From assembly GCF_019173455.1 (NCBI RefSeq), contig NZ_JADPQH010000001.1, positions 1 to 64,000 of the forward strand: DNA of 64,000 nt, written 5' to 3'. The notes below the pieces were generated by a model. The model saw only the letters and a program-made list of their open reading frames with translations, had not been told where the DNA came from and did no database searches. Below are positions 12,653-21,805 of the stretch, piece after piece; position 1 is the first letter of the stretch, and each line of letters begins with the position of its first letter. Made by a program: the position numbers and the translations under genes. The stretch is from Nesterenkonia sp. Act20 (lineage in GTDB: Bacteria > Actinomycetota > Actinomycetes > Actinomycetales > Micrococcaceae).

Positions 12653-13327
12653 TCAGCCGGGCGGGGGAGACGTGTTCGGCGCGTGCTGGGCGCTGATGTA
12701 GGCGTGACTGCGCCGCAGGTGGATGAGCATCGCGGCGCCGGCGGTCTCCGCGTCCCCGGAGGCGACGGCCAGGCAGACCTCACGGTGTTCCCTGGCGGAG
12801 GCGGTCAGTCGGGCCGGCTCATGCTGGGCGAGTCGGCGGGCGCGCACCAGATGCGCGCGCATGCTGCGCAGCGCGTGACTCAGGTAGGGGTTCGCCGCCG
12901 CGGCGGAGAGCGCCTCATCGAGCTCGGCGGCCAGATCGTAATAGGCGGAGTCGTCTGCGACCCCGGCCGTGCGCACCTGGGCACCCAGCGTCGACTCGGC
13001 GGCAGTGAAGCGTTCAGCCAGCGCGGTGAACACCAGCGGGTCTCCACGTTCAGCTGCCAGCCGTGCGGACTGGACCTCCAGTGGCAGGCGCAGCTCGAAG
13101 AGCAGGTCCACATCTTCGGTTTCGATGGAGCTGACCACGGTGCCGCGTCCAGTGGCCTGCACCGCGAGGCCGTCGGCGATCAGCCGGGACAGGGCTTCGC
13201 GGAGAGGTGTGCGCGAGATGGCGAGCCGTTCCGCCTGGTCGACTTCACCGAGCAGGCTGCCCGGTTCGAGGTCGCCGTCGAGGATCTCCTGTCGGAGCCT
13301 CGCATAGGCACGGTCACTGGCTCGCAT
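12653..13327 (-). CDS. GntR-family (FCD domain) regulator of the methylcitrate locus
   Basis: 224 aa from the ATG at 13327. An upstream in-frame start at 13375 would cross the operator and is unlikely. N-terminal winged helix (residues 1-65: [22 protein letters not shown] through [19 protein letters not shown]) matches GntR, and the all-helical C-terminal half is FadR/FCD type, with His residues for metal or ligand binding ([15 protein letters not shown]). Lying between prpDBC and the divergent prpE with two TGTATACA palindromes in the gap, it is very likely the local repressor, with propionyl-CoA or 2-methylcitrate as possible effector (inference). Confidence 0.88.
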   Translation of the reverse strand: MRASDRAYARLRQEILDGDLEPGSLLGEVDQAERLAISRTPLREALSRLIADGLAVQATGRGTVVSSIETEDVDLLFELRLPLEVQSARLAAERGDPLVFTALAERFTAAESTLGAQVRTAGVADDSAYYDLAAELDEALSAAAANPYLSHALRSMRAHLVRARRLAQHEPARLTASAREHREVCLAVASGDAETAGAAMLIHLRRSHAYISAQHAPNTSPPPG

Positions 13328-13336
13328 AGCTTCCAG

Positions 13337-13344
13337 TGTATACA
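13337..13344. promoter_or_regulatory. probable GntR operator, site 1
   Basis: The perfect palindrome TGTATACA lies 9 bases upstream of the regulator's ATG, on the minus-strand side. An identical site occurs 74 bases away (13411). GT-N(2)-AC palindromes are typical of FadR-subfamily GntR operators, so autoregulation is likely. Confidence 0.65.
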
Positions 13345-13410
13345 AGTCGACGTGAATTCGGGGTGAAATAAGCAAGTAAGGACGAAAAGACCCGCCCTCT
13401 AGGCAATTCG

Positions 13411-13418
13411 TGTATACA
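13411..13418. promoter_or_regulatory. probable GntR operator, site 2 (prpE side)
   Basis: TGTATACA again, in the context CGTGTATACACA, about 80 bases upstream of the prpE ATG. Together with site 1 it frames the divergent promoter region between the regulator and prpE. Confidence 0.65.
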
Positions 13419-13499
13419 CATCTCTTTACTTGGTGTGACTCAGCTCATACTCTTGAAGGCGATGCCCCGTGATGACCCTCGATGAGCAGGAGCCCGCCC

Positions 13500-15425
13500 A
13501 TGACTGGCCAGACCTACCGGCAGCTGCACGCCCGTTCGCTGCGGAACCCCGAGGAGTTCTGGCTCGAGGCCGCCGGCGCAGTGGACTGGGTCACGGCACC
13601 GCGCCAAGCCCTCGACGACGCTGCGGCCCCGGTCTACCGCTGGTTTCCAGAGGCCGAGCTCAATCTGAGCTACAACTGCCTGGACCGACACCTCGAGGCC
13701 GGACGTGGCGAGGAGATCGCGCTGATCTATGACTCGGCTCTCACGGCAGACTCGCGCAGCTACACCTATGCCCAGCTCACCGAAGAGGTGGCGCGCTGTG
13801 CTGGCATGCTGCGCGACCTCGGCGTCGGCGCTGGAGATCGGGTGATCATCTACCTGCCGATGATTCCGCAGGCACCGATCGCCATGCTGGCCTGCGCGCG
13901 ACTCGGAGCCGTGCACTCGGTGGTCTTCGGCGGCTTCGCAGCACGAGAACTCGCCTCTCGCATCGAGGACGCGGCCCCCGACGTCGTGCTCACCGCCTCC
14001 GGAGGCATCGAGCCCAGCCGGCGCGTGGAGTACCTGCCCACAGTGGCCGAGGCGCTGCGTCTGTCCAACCATGAGGTTCGCCACGTGGTGGTGCAGCACC
14101 GTGAGGGCTTCGCGCACTCGGTGCAGGACACCCGCGGTGCGGAGGAGAATGCAGCGGACACGCACGCGCAGTGGCACGACTGGGAGCAGCTCAGCGCCCA
14201 GGCAGAGCCCGCGGCCCCGGTGACCGTCGCCGCCACCGATCCGCTCTACATCCTCTACACCTCCGGCACCACCGGCCGACCCAAGGGAGTGGTCCGTGAC
14301 CAGGGCGGAACCGCCGTGGCGCTGAGCTGGTCGATGCAGGCGATCTTCGCTGTGGGACCCGGACAGCGGATCCTCACCGCTTCCGACGTGGGATGGGTGG
14401 TCGGTCACTCCTATATCGTCTACGCGCCGCTGCTGGTGGGCGCCACGACGGTGCTCTATGAGGGCAAGCCCGTCGGCACCCCGGATGCGGGATCCTTCTG
14501 GCGGATGATCCAGGAGCATCGGATCAGCGCGCTGTTCACCGCGCCCACCGCCCTGCGCGCCATCCGCAAGACCGACCCGGAGGCGGCGCTGGTGGCCGAC
14601 TACGACATCTCCTCGCTGGAACACCTCTTCGTGGCGGGCGAGCGGCTGGACCCCGCCACCCAGCGCTGGATCGGAGAAGCGTTGGATGTCCCGGTGATCG
14701 ACAATTGGTGGCAGACCGAGACCGGATGGCCTATCGCCGCGAACCCCGTCGGATTCGATGCGCTGCCGGTCAAGGAGGGTTCCGCCACACTGCCCATGGC
14801 CGGCTATGACGTGTCCATCCTCGATGCCGCCGGCGAAGAGCTGCCCGCAGGTGAGGAGGGCAACATCGCGCTGCGTCTGCCGATGCCGCCCGGCACGCTG
14901 CCCACACTCTGGGGTGATGACCAGCGCTATGTCGATTCCTACCTGAGCGCGTTCCCCGGCTTCTACGCCACCGGAGACTCTGGTTATCTCGATGAGGACG
15001 GCTATCTCTTCGTCATGGGCCGCACCGATGACGTCATCAACGTCTCCGGGCACAGGCTCTCCGCCGGTGGGATCGAAGCGGTCCTTGCCTCCCACCCGGC
15101 CGTGGCTGAATGCGCCGTCATCGGTCTGGCCGACGAGCTCAAGGGTCAGCGGGCCACCGGATTCGTAGTGCTCAAGACCGGCCGTGAGGACGATCCGGAG
15201 ACGCTGACCGCCGAGCTCACCGACCTGGTGCGCCGGATGATCGGACCGGTCGCGGACTTCAGGAGCGTCTCCGTGGTCTCGGCGCTGCCCAAGACCCGCT
15301 CGGGGAAGATCCTGCGCAAGACGATGCGGCAGATCGCCGACGGCGAGACGCCCCGCGTGCCTTCCACGATCGAGGATGCCTCGGTCCTCGAGGACCTGAC
15401 CCCGGTGCTGCGCCCCCACCGGTAG
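13500..15425 (+). CDS. prpE: propionyl-CoA synthetase (AMP-forming)
   Basis: 641 aa. Activates propionate with ATP and CoA, feeding the methylcitrate cycle encoded divergently. ANL superfamily: acetyl-CoA synthetase N-terminal domain (about 5-60, NPEEFWLEAA), P-loop YILYTSGTTGRPKGVV, adenylation motif DNWWQTETGWPI, hinge YLFVMGRTDDVINVSGHRLS and the C-terminal acetylatable lysine motif PKTRSGKILRK. The ATG at 13500 has AGGAG 7 bases upstream; an in-frame ATG at 13482 has none. PrpE rather than acetate-specific Acs is inferred from the operon context. Confidence 0.92.
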   Translation: MTGQTYRQLHARSLRNPEEFWLEAAGAVDWVTAPRQALDDAAAPVYRWFPEAELNLSYNCLDRHLEAGRGEEIALIYDSALTADSRSYTYAQLTEEVARCAGMLRDLGVGAGDRVIIYLPMIPQAPIAMLACARLGAVHSVVFGGFAARELASRIEDAAPDVVLTASGGIEPSRRVEYLPTVAEALRLSNHEVRHVVVQHREGFAHSVQDTRGAEENAADTHAQWHDWEQLSAQAEPAAPVTVAATDPLYILYTSGTTGRPKGVVRDQGGTAVALSWSMQAIFAVGPGQRILTASDVGWVVGHSYIVYAPLLVGATTVLYEGKPVGTPDAGSFWRMIQEHRISALFTAPTALRAIRKTDPEAALVADYDISSLEHLFVAGERLDPATQRWIGEALDVPVIDNWWQTETGWPIAANPVGFDALPVKEGSATLPMAGYDVSILDAAGEELPAGEEGNIALRLPMPPGTLPTLWGDDQRYVDSYLSAFPGFYATGDSGYLDEDGYLFVMGRTDDVINVSGHRLSAGGIEAVLASHPAVAECAVIGLADELKGQRATGFVVLKTGREDDPETLTAELTDLVRRMIGPVADFRSVSVVSALPKTRSGKILRKTMRQIADGETPRVPSTIEDASVLEDLTPVLRPHR

Positions 15426-15519
15426 GCTGTCCGGGACGCAGGAGCGCCTGCGCGAGCCTGCCCCGGCGCGGATCTGCGGCCGGGTCAACGAACCTGCGCC
15501 GGTTGAACGAGGGGAGAGC

Positions 15520-16233
15520 ATGGACATCCTGCTGCTGGCGGTCGAGCTGATCGGCACGTTTGCCTTTGCCGTCTCCGGGGCGCTGCTGGCAGCACGCAAG
15601 GGCTTCGACGTGGTCGGCTCGGTGCTGCTCGCCTCCATGGCAGGGCTCGGCGGGGGAGTGGTCCGCGATGTGCTCATCGGCTACGGCCCGCCGCTCGCGC
15701 TGGAGAACCCGGTCTACCTCGCACCTGTGCTGGTGGCTGTGGTGCTGGTGATGACCGGGCTGCTGCATGAGACCCGCCTGCGCCGCACGCTGCTGGTCTT
15801 CGACGCCGTGGGGCTCTCACTCTTCTGTCTCACCGGCACCGTGATCGCCTGGGAGGCCGGTCTCACCGAGCTGGCCTGCGTGCTGCTCGGAATCACCACC
15901 GCAGTGGGCGGCGGTGCGATGCGCGACGTCGTCGCCAATGAGACCCCGCAGATCTTCAACCCACGCGGGGTCTATGCCGTGCCGGCCATGCTCGGAGCCG
16001 CGCTCACCGTGACCGCGCTGAGCCTGGAACTCTCGCTTATCTGGGCCGGTCCGGTCATCGCTCTGGTCGTGTTCTCGCTGCGGATCATCTCACTGCGGCT
16101 TGGCTGGCGGGTGCCGCTGGCCGGCCGCCGCTTCCGCGACGTGAACCCGGGCCCGAACGCTGGTCCGAACGCCGGTCCGAACCCGGGTCCGAGACCCGAC
16201 AGCAGCGACGATTCTCCGGGCGCATCCGACTGA
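15520..16233 (+). CDS. TRIC-type cation channel family protein (YicG/UPF0126)
   Basis: 237 aa, integral membrane. Two homologous halves each of about three helices: the first with GTFAFAVSGALLAARKGFDVVG and GLGGGVVRDVLIG, the second with DAVGLSLFCLTGTVIA and TAVGGGAMRDVVANETP. The repeated GGG-x(2)-RDV motif is the family signature; prokaryotic members form trimeric potassium-permeable channels. The tail after residue 205 is a Gly-Pro-Asn repeat (GPNAGPNAGPNPGPRP), encoded by tandem 12-base units near 16147-16190. ATG preceded by GAGGGGAG. Confidence 0.88.
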   Translation: MDILLLAVELIGTFAFAVSGALLAARKGFDVVGSVLLASMAGLGGGVVRDVLIGYGPPLALENPVYLAPVLVAVVLVMTGLLHETRLRRTLLVFDAVGLSLFCLTGTVIAWEAGLTELACVLLGITTAVGGGAMRDVVANETPQIFNPRGVYAVPAMLGAALTVTALSLELSLIWAGPVIALVVFSLRIISLRLGWRVPLAGRRFRDVNPGPNAGPNAGPNPGPRPDSSDDSPGASD

Positions 16234-16334
16234 GCCTCAACCTTCCAGCGCTACTTGTTCCACCACCTTGCCTCGGACACGAGTCGGGGTAACCTGGATA
16301 AGTTGTTGTCCGCATCAGGAAGTCGAGGGATCAC

Positions 16335-17276
16335 GTGAGCGAGCCGGGTGCCCGGATGGGCGAAACGCCTGACCGGGAAGCGAGCGAGTCGAGCAGCGCG
16401 CAGCCGACCGAGCTCTTCACCATCCACGGCGATGCGATCATGGGCCCTACAGGTCGGCCCAAGCACGAATTCGCTGATCCTGCTCCGCTGAACAGCCATG
16501 GCCCCGCGCGCATCATCGCCATGGTCAACCAGAAGGGCGGGGTGGGCAAGACCACCTCCTCGATCAACATGGGCGCTGCGCTCGCCGAATATGGCCGCCG
16601 CGTGCTCATGGTGGACTTCGACCCTCAGGGTGCTCTCTCCGCCGGATTCGGCACCAGCCCGCATGAGCTGGAGACCACGGTCTACAACGTGCTCATGGAG
16701 CGCGGGGTGAAGACCCGCGACGCGATCGTCTCCACCCATGTAGAGAATGTGGACCTGCTTCCCGCCAACATCGACCTCTCCGCGGCCGAGGTCCAGCTCG
16801 TCAATGAGGTGGCCCGCGAACAGGTTCTGGACCGGGCGCTGCGCCAGGTCCGTGACGACTACGACGTCATCATCATCGACTGCCAGCCCTCCCTGGGCCT
16901 GCTCACCGTCAACGCGCTCACCGCCGCGCACGGTGTGCTGATCCCGCTCGAGGCGGAGTACTTCGCGCTGCGCGCGGTGGCGCTGCTGGTGGACACCATC
17001 GAGAAGGTCCAGGACCGGTTGAACCCGGACCTGGAGATCGACGGCGTGCTGGTCACCATGGTGGATCTGCGCACCCTCCACGCCCGGGAGGTCATCGCTA
17101 GGATCGTCGAGGCCTTCGGCGAGAAGGTCTTCGAGACGGTGATCAAGCGCTCGGTGAAGTTCCCCGACGCCACCGTGGCGGCCGAGCCGATCACTGCCTA
17201 TGCTCATAAGCACGAGGGGGCCAAGGCGTATCGCCAGCTGGCCCGCGAGCTGATCCTCCGAGGTGGTTCGCCTTAG
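16335..17276 (+). CDS. parA: ParA-family chromosome partitioning ATPase
   Basis: 313 aa, GTG start. Deviant Walker A KGGVGKTT at residues 67-74, Walker A' VDFDPQGAL, Walker B IIDCQPSLGLLTVNAL. About 55 N-terminal residues precede the fold (Ser/Glu-rich, then TIHGDAIMGPTGRP). This is the second, scpA-linked ParA of actinobacteria rather than the oriC-linked parAB copy, and no parB follows. The stop and the next start share one base (TAGTG), so parA-scpA are coupled. Role in chromosome organisation with condensin is inferred from context. Confidence 0.92.
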   Translation: MSEPGARMGETPDREASESSSAQPTELFTIHGDAIMGPTGRPKHEFADPAPLNSHGPARIIAMVNQKGGVGKTTSSINMGAALAEYGRRVLMVDFDPQGALSAGFGTSPHELETTVYNVLMERGVKTRDAIVSTHVENVDLLPANIDLSAAEVQLVNEVAREQVLDRALRQVRDDYDVIIIDCQPSLGLLTVNALTAAHGVLIPLEAEYFALRAVALLVDTIEKVQDRLNPDLEIDGVLVTMVDLRTLHAREVIARIVEAFGEKVFETVIKRSVKFPDATVAAEPITAYAHKHEGAKAYRQLARELILRGGSP

Positions 17277-18208
17277 TGGCGGACACGGACTCGGTCGAGG
17301 CCCCCGCGCTGGAGGCAGGCGCCACGCAGGGGGCCTTCACCGTGTCGCTGGCCAATTTCGACGGGCCCTTCGATCTGCTGCTGGGACTCATCGCCAAGCG
17401 CGAGATGGATGTCACGGCGGTGGCGCTCTCCGCAGTCACCGACGAGTTCCTCGACTACGTCCGCGGACTCTCTCATGATCGGGCGCTGGACGAGTCATCG
17501 AACTTCATCCTGATCGCCGCGACCCTGCTCGACCTCAAGGCGGCCCAGCTGCTCCCCGGCGGGGAGATCGAGTCCGAGGAGGACTTCGCCGCGCTGGAGG
17601 CCCGTGATCTGCTCTTCGCCCGACTGCTCCAGTACCGCGCGTTCAAGCACATCGCCGGTCACATCGCCGAACAGATCCAGCAGCACTCGGATCGCTTTCC
17701 CCGCCAGCCCGGCGCTCACCCCGAGCTGGCCCAGCTGCTGCCGGAGCTGGTCTTCAAGACCACCCCCGAAGATCTCAAGGCCATCGCCGAGCGTGCCTTC
17801 GCTCGACCGGCGATGGAGCCCGACCATGTGCGTTTCGACCACCTCCACGCGCAGACCGTGGACATCGCCGAGGAGATCGCGGTGATGACCCAGTTGTTGC
17901 GCGAGACCGGAACGGCGAGCTTCACGGAGCTGATCACGGGGGCGCAGAGCCGGCTGGTCGTCGTCGTCCGCTTTCTCGGGCTCTTGGAGCTCTACCGGGA
18001 TCGCGATGTGGCCTTCGAGCAGGACAGCCCGCTGGGGGAGCTGCGCGTCACCTGGTCCGGACCCGCGGCCGGGGAGATCCCGGCCATGCAGCGGGCCGCG
18101 GCTGAATGGGACGAGTCGCAGCGGGATGAGAGGCAGTCCTCGCAGTCCAGAATTCCGGAGTCCACAATCCCGGAGTCCGAGGAGAAGGAGCACCGCAGCG
18201 ATGTCTGA
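17276..18208 (+). CDS. scpA: segregation and condensation protein A (kleisin)
   Basis: 310 aa, GTG start sharing a base with the parA stop. The N-terminal block FTVSLANFDGPFDLLLGLIAKREMDVTAVALSAVTDEFLDYV (written here in part) is the ScpA hallmark that binds the SMC neck; the C-terminal winged helix (TASFTELITGAQSRLVVVVRFLGLLELYR) binds the SMC head. The Ser/Glu/Pro tail (about 275-310) is variable. ScpA bridges SMC and ScpB in bacterial condensin. Its last 8 bases overlap the scpB start. Confidence 0.96.
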   Translation: MADTDSVEAPALEAGATQGAFTVSLANFDGPFDLLLGLIAKREMDVTAVALSAVTDEFLDYVRGLSHDRALDESSNFILIAATLLDLKAAQLLPGGEIESEEDFAALEARDLLFARLLQYRAFKHIAGHIAEQIQQHSDRFPRQPGAHPELAQLLPELVFKTTPEDLKAIAERAFARPAMEPDHVRFDHLHAQTVDIAEEIAVMTQLLRETGTASFTELITGAQSRLVVVVRFLGLLELYRDRDVAFEQDSPLGELRVTWSGPAAGEIPAMQRAAAEWDESQRDERQSSQSRIPESTIPESEEKEHRSDV

Positions 18209-18818
18209 GCAGACGTCTGAACCGAGCCGAATGGCAGACTCACCGGACGGAACCATCAGCGAGGACCTGCTCGCCGCCGCGGAGGCGGTGCTGATGATCA
18301 CCGAGGATCCCATCCCCGCCGCCGAACTCGCGGTCGCCCTGGAGATTCCCGAGCACCAGGTCATCGCCGTGCTGGATGCGCTGCGCCTGGACATCGACGG
18401 CATCACCGAGGGCTCGCGCCGTCGCGGCTATGAGCTGCGCGAGATCGCCGGGGGATACCGCTACTACTCGCGTGCCGACTACGCCGAACAGGTCTCCGCC
18501 TTCATCCTCGGCGGAGCGACGACGCGGCTCTCGCAGGCCGCGCTGGAGACCCTGGCCGTGATCGCCTACCGGCAGCCCGTGGCGCGATCCCAGGTCGCGG
18601 CGATCCGCGGGGTCAACGTGGACGGGGTCGTGCGCACGCTGGTTCACCGCGGACTCGTGGACACCGCCGGGACCGACCCGCTCACCGGGGCCACCCTCTA
18701 CACCACCACCGCTGACCTGCTGGAGCGTCTGGGCATCAACTCCGTGCAGGAGCTGCCGCAGCTCTCCCCGCACCTGCCGGGGATCGAGGCGGCGGGGGAG
18801 CTGAACGGGGAAGGCTGA
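18201..18818 (+). CDS. scpB: segregation and condensation protein B
   Basis: 205 aa from the ATG at 18201, which overlaps the scpA stop by 8 bases and follows GGAGAAGGAG. A longer frame opening at 18006 lies inside scpA and is not used. Two winged-helix domains: SEDLLAAAEAVLMITEDPIPAAELA with a DALRLDIDGITEGSRRRGYEL stretch, then LSQAALETLAVIAYRQPVARSQVAAIRGV, the ScpB signature. Dimeric ScpB binds the linker of ScpA in the SMC complex. Confidence 0.96.
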   Translation: MSEQTSEPSRMADSPDGTISEDLLAAAEAVLMITEDPIPAAELAVALEIPEHQVIAVLDALRLDIDGITEGSRRRGYELREIAGGYRYYSRADYAEQVSAFILGGATTRLSQAALETLAVIAYRQPVARSQVAAIRGVNVDGVVRTLVHRGLVDTAGTDPLTGATLYTTTADLLERLGINSVQELPQLSPHLPGIEAAGELNGEG

Positions 18819-18905
18819 GCCCTCCCGACAGTTCCCGGAGCGCTGGGCTCATCGGTGGTCACACCGGGGCGCTGAGCAGTGGACTCAGAGATTGGACACT
18901 CCCCA

Positions 18906-18911
18906 TAGAAT
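18906..18911 (+). promoter_or_regulatory. -10 box of a probable leaderless promoter
   Basis: TAGAAT ends 7 bases before the ATG at 18919, with no ribosome-binding site between. It gives the pseudouridine synthase-tyrA-cmk-der run its own promoter, separate from scpB. Confidence 0.6.
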
Positions 18912-18918
18912 GGAGTCC

Positions 18919-19923
18919 ATGAGTTCTTCGGGCCCCGACCGCCGCGCGGACAGTTCGCAGGCGCGAGAGCCCCGAGCTGCCCGAGCCGCGCGCACCCCCA
19001 AGGCCGGTCAATCGGGAGGTCCCTTCTCCTCCGAGGACCCCCAGCGCATGATCTCCACCGGGGCCTCGCGCACCAAACCCCGCCGCGACGAGGCCGAGGA
19101 GAACTTCACCGCCGTGCATGATCCCGAAGGAATCCGGCTACAGAAGGTGCTGGCCCAGGCCGGCGTCGCGTCCCGGAGAGTCTGCGAGGCATTGATCTCT
19201 GAGGGCCGGGTCACCGTGGACGGCAAGGCCGTGATCGAGCCCGGCATCCGGGTGAAGCCCGATGAGGTGACCATCCACGTGGACGGCGTGCGGGTCAGTC
19301 TCAACGTGGAGCACCAGTACGTCATGTTCAACAAGCCCGCCGGCGTGGTGACCACCATGTCAGACCCGCAGGGCCGGCCCTCCATCAACGACTTCCTCAC
19401 CGAGGACATGATCGCCGCCCGGCTCTTCCACGTGGGACGCCTGGACGCCGAGACCGAGGGCCTGCTGCTGCTCACCAACGACGGCGAGCTGGCCAACCGG
19501 CTCACCCACCCCTCCTACGAGGTCCCCAAGACCTACGTCGTCGAAGTCGCCGGACCGGTGACCAAGGCCGTGGGCAAGACGCTGCGCGCCGGGATCGAGC
19601 TCGAGGACGGCCCGATCACCGTGGATGACTTCCGGCACCTCGGCAGCGACGGCAGCCGCACCATGCTCCAGGTCACCCTGCACTCAGGACGCAACCGGAT
19701 CGTTCGGCGGATCTTCGACCACGTGGGACATCCCGTGCTGCGCCTGGTGCGCACCGGCATCGGGGAGCTCACCATCGGCGGCCAGCCGCAGGGCGCCGTA
19801 CGTGAACTCGGCCGCTTCGAGCTCGGCCACCTGCTGGATCTGACCAGCAGCGCGCCCGACAACGCGAAAGCGAGTGGCAGCGAGTCCGCCGCTGACCCGA
19901 ACAGCGGGGGTCAGCCCGGATGA
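18919..19923 (+). CDS. rluB: RluB/RsuA-family pseudouridine synthase
   Basis: 334 aa. About 80 basic, low-complexity N-terminal residues, then an S4 domain (IRLQKVLAQAGVASRRVCEALISEGRV) and the catalytic domain with the family motif HVGRLDAETEGLLLLTNDGEL, whose Asp is the nucleophile, and HSGRNRIVRRIFDHVGHPVLRLVR. By family, it isomerises a uridine in the peptidyl-transferase region of 23S rRNA; RsuA-type 16S specificity cannot be excluded. The ATG at 18919 is the likely leaderless start. Its stop overlaps tyrA (ATGA). Confidence 0.93.
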   Translation: MSSSGPDRRADSSQAREPRAARAARTPKAGQSGGPFSSEDPQRMISTGASRTKPRRDEAEENFTAVHDPEGIRLQKVLAQAGVASRRVCEALISEGRVTVDGKAVIEPGIRVKPDEVTIHVDGVRVSLNVEHQYVMFNKPAGVVTTMSDPQGRPSINDFLTEDMIAARLFHVGRLDAETEGLLLLTNDGELANRLTHPSYEVPKTYVVEVAGPVTKAVGKTLRAGIELEDGPITVDDFRHLGSDGSRTMLQVTLHSGRNRIVRRIFDHVGHPVLRLVRTGIGELTIGGQPQGAVRELGRFELGHLLDLTSSAPDNAKASGSESAADPNSGGQPG

Positions 19924-21089
19924 ACCTGTTGACCGCACCTCCCGCCAGCGCGCGGAGCACCCCGACAGTGCTCATCCGCGGCACCGGACTGCTGGGCACA
20001 AGCATCGGTCTCGGCCTGCGCGCCGACGGCCACGAGGTGCTGCTCTCCGATCCCTCCGCCACAGCGCAGGCCATCGCCGCCGACATCGGTGCCGGTCGGC
20101 TGCTGGAGTCCTCCGAACACGGCGAGGACTCGCCCGAGATCGTCATCGTCGCCGCTCCGCCGGAGGCCACGGCCGCGGAGGTGGCAGCCGCGCTGCGCAG
20201 CTTCCCGGACGCCGTCGTGCTGGACATCGCCTCCACCAAGGCAGAGATCCTGCACCTGCTGCTGGCCCAGACCCAGGACGACGACGCCGCCCTCACCCGC
20301 CACGATCTGCGCCGCTATGTCGGCACCCATCCCATGGCGGGCCGGGAGAAATCGGGACCAGTCGCCGCCCGCGGCGAGCTCTTCACCTCGATGCCCTGGG
20401 TGGTCTGCCCCGCCGTGGACCCGGTCACCGGCGAGCAGCTCTCCGCCCCCGAGGCGGTGGACTGGGCCGGTGAGATCGGACGCCGACTCGGCGCCACCGT
20501 GCACCATATGGACCCCGCCCGCCATGACCAGTCGGTGGCGCTGATATCCCACCTGCCGCAGATCGCCGCCTCGCTGGTGGCCTCCCGGCTGCAGGACGCT
20601 CCCACCTCTGCGCTCGCGCTGGCCGGCAACGGGCTGCGCGATGTCACCCGCATCGCCGCCTCGGACCCGGGGCTGTGGGTGCAGATCCTCTCCTCGAATG
20701 CCGCTCCCGTGATGGAGATCCTCTACGGACTGCGCCACGATGTGGAACGGCTGATCAGCACATTGGAGGATCCTCGCGCCCCCGGCGGGCAGGCCGACAT
20801 CGCGCAGCTCATCGCCGAGGGCAACGCCGGGGTGGCCCGGGTGCCCGGCAAGCACGGCGCCCCGCCGCAGTCCTTCGCGGTGCTCACCGTGATCGTCGAT
20901 GACAAGCCGGGACAGATCGCCGCAGTGCTCAACGATGTGGCACGTGTGGGCGTCAACGTTGAAGACATGCGCATGGAGCATTCCGCCGGCCATCAGGTCG
21001 GCATGGTGGAGCTCTCCGTGCTGCCAGGACGGCGAGACGAGCTCGCCGCAGCAATGACTGAATTTGGATGGAAGGTAGTGCTCTCGTGA
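19920..21089 (+). CDS. tyrA: prephenate dehydrogenase with C-terminal ACT domain
   Basis: 389 aa. NAD(P)-dependent step of tyrosine synthesis. N-terminal Rossmann motif RGTGLLGTSIGLGLRADGH, catalytic-domain motifs STKAEI and GTHPMAGREKSGPVAA (catalytic His), helical dimer domain with LISHLPQIAASLVA, and a C-terminal ACT-like region (SFAVLTVIVDDKPGQIAAVLNDVARVGVNVEDM, given in part) that probably mediates tyrosine feedback. The ATG overlaps the upstream stop, and the stop overlaps the cmk GTG. Confidence 0.95.
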   Translation: MNLLTAPPASARSTPTVLIRGTGLLGTSIGLGLRADGHEVLLSDPSATAQAIAADIGAGRLLESSEHGEDSPEIVIVAAPPEATAAEVAAALRSFPDAVVLDIASTKAEILHLLLAQTQDDDAALTRHDLRRYVGTHPMAGREKSGPVAARGELFTSMPWVVCPAVDPVTGEQLSAPEAVDWAGEIGRRLGATVHHMDPARHDQSVALISHLPQIAASLVASRLQDAPTSALALAGNGLRDVTRIAASDPGLWVQILSSNAAPVMEILYGLRHDVERLISTLEDPRAPGGQADIAQLIAEGNAGVARVPGKHGAPPQSFAVLTVIVDDKPGQIAAVLNDVARVGVNVEDMRMEHSAGHQVGMVELSVLPGRRDELAAAMTEFGWKVVLS

Positions 21090-21805
21090 GTGATGGACAG
21101 CGGCTGATCATCGCAGTGGACGGGCCCTCGGGCTCTGGGAAATCCAGCGTCTGCCGCGCCGTGGCGGGCCAGCTCGGTGCTGCCTACCTGGACACCGGGG
21201 CGATGTACCGCGCCGCCACCTGGTACTGCCTGGCCCAAGGCGTGGACCTCGACGACGAGCAGGCCGTGGCCGTGGCGGTGGAAGAGCTACCGCTGAAGAT
21301 CTCCACCGATCCCGAGCACCAGCTCATCATGGTCGGAAGCACCGACGTCACCGGCGCCATCCGTGAGACCCGGATCTCCGAGCGGGTCTCTGAGATCGCG
21401 ACCAACCGCGCGGCACGGGCGCTGCTGATCGCCGCGCAGCGCCGGCTCATCGACGAGTCCGGCTTCATCGTGGCCGAGGGACGCGACATCACCACCGTGG
21501 TGGCACCCGACGCGCAGGTGCGCGTGCTGCTCACCGCCTCCGCCGAGGCCCGGCTGCGCCGCCGCGGCCTGCAGCTGGGTGGCACCGAGACGGCGGAGGC
21601 GCTCAAGCGCCAGGTGATCGACCGGGACACCCGCGACTCCACCGCATCCAACTTCACCGAGGCGGCCGACGGCGTAGCCGTGCTGGACTCCTCGGATCTG
21701 ACCTTTCAGGAGACGGTGGACACGCTGATCCAGCGCGTGCACCAGGCCTCCGCCGAACCACTCTCGACACCATCTGCAGGAGCATCCCGTGGCGAATCAC
21801 GCTGA
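21086..21805 (+). CDS. cmk: cytidylate kinase
   Basis: 239 aa. Phosphorylates CMP and dCMP with ATP. P-loop [13 protein letters not shown] near the N-terminus, [15 protein letters not shown] for NMP binding, [15 protein letters not shown] and the lid [16 protein letters not shown]. The GTG at 21086 is preferred: it overlaps the tyrA stop as GTGA and has GGAAGG about 11 bases upstream; the in-frame ATG at 21068 would lie within tyrA. The 3' end overlaps der by 17 bases. Confidence 0.96.
   Translation: MSDGQRLIIAVDGPSGSGKSSVCRAVAGQLGAAYLDTGAMYRAATWYCLAQGVDLDDEQAVAVAVEELPLKISTDPEHQLIMVGSTDVTGAIRETRISERVSEIATNRAARALLIAAQRRLIDESGFIVAEGRDITTVVAPDAQVRVLLTASAEARLRRRGLQLGGTETAEALKRQVIDRDTRDSTASNFTEAADGVAVLDSSDLTFQETVDTLIQRVHQASAEPLSTPSAGASRGESR

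Noticed and set aside
13440-15677. A 745-codon minus-strand frame antisense to prpE
   Set aside because: prpE carries all ANL motifs on the plus strand; the antisense frame has none and only reflects codon bias.
16335-17276. ParA as part of a plasmid partition system
   Set aside because: No parB, parS-like sites or replication gene nearby; it is coupled to scpA in a housekeeping context.
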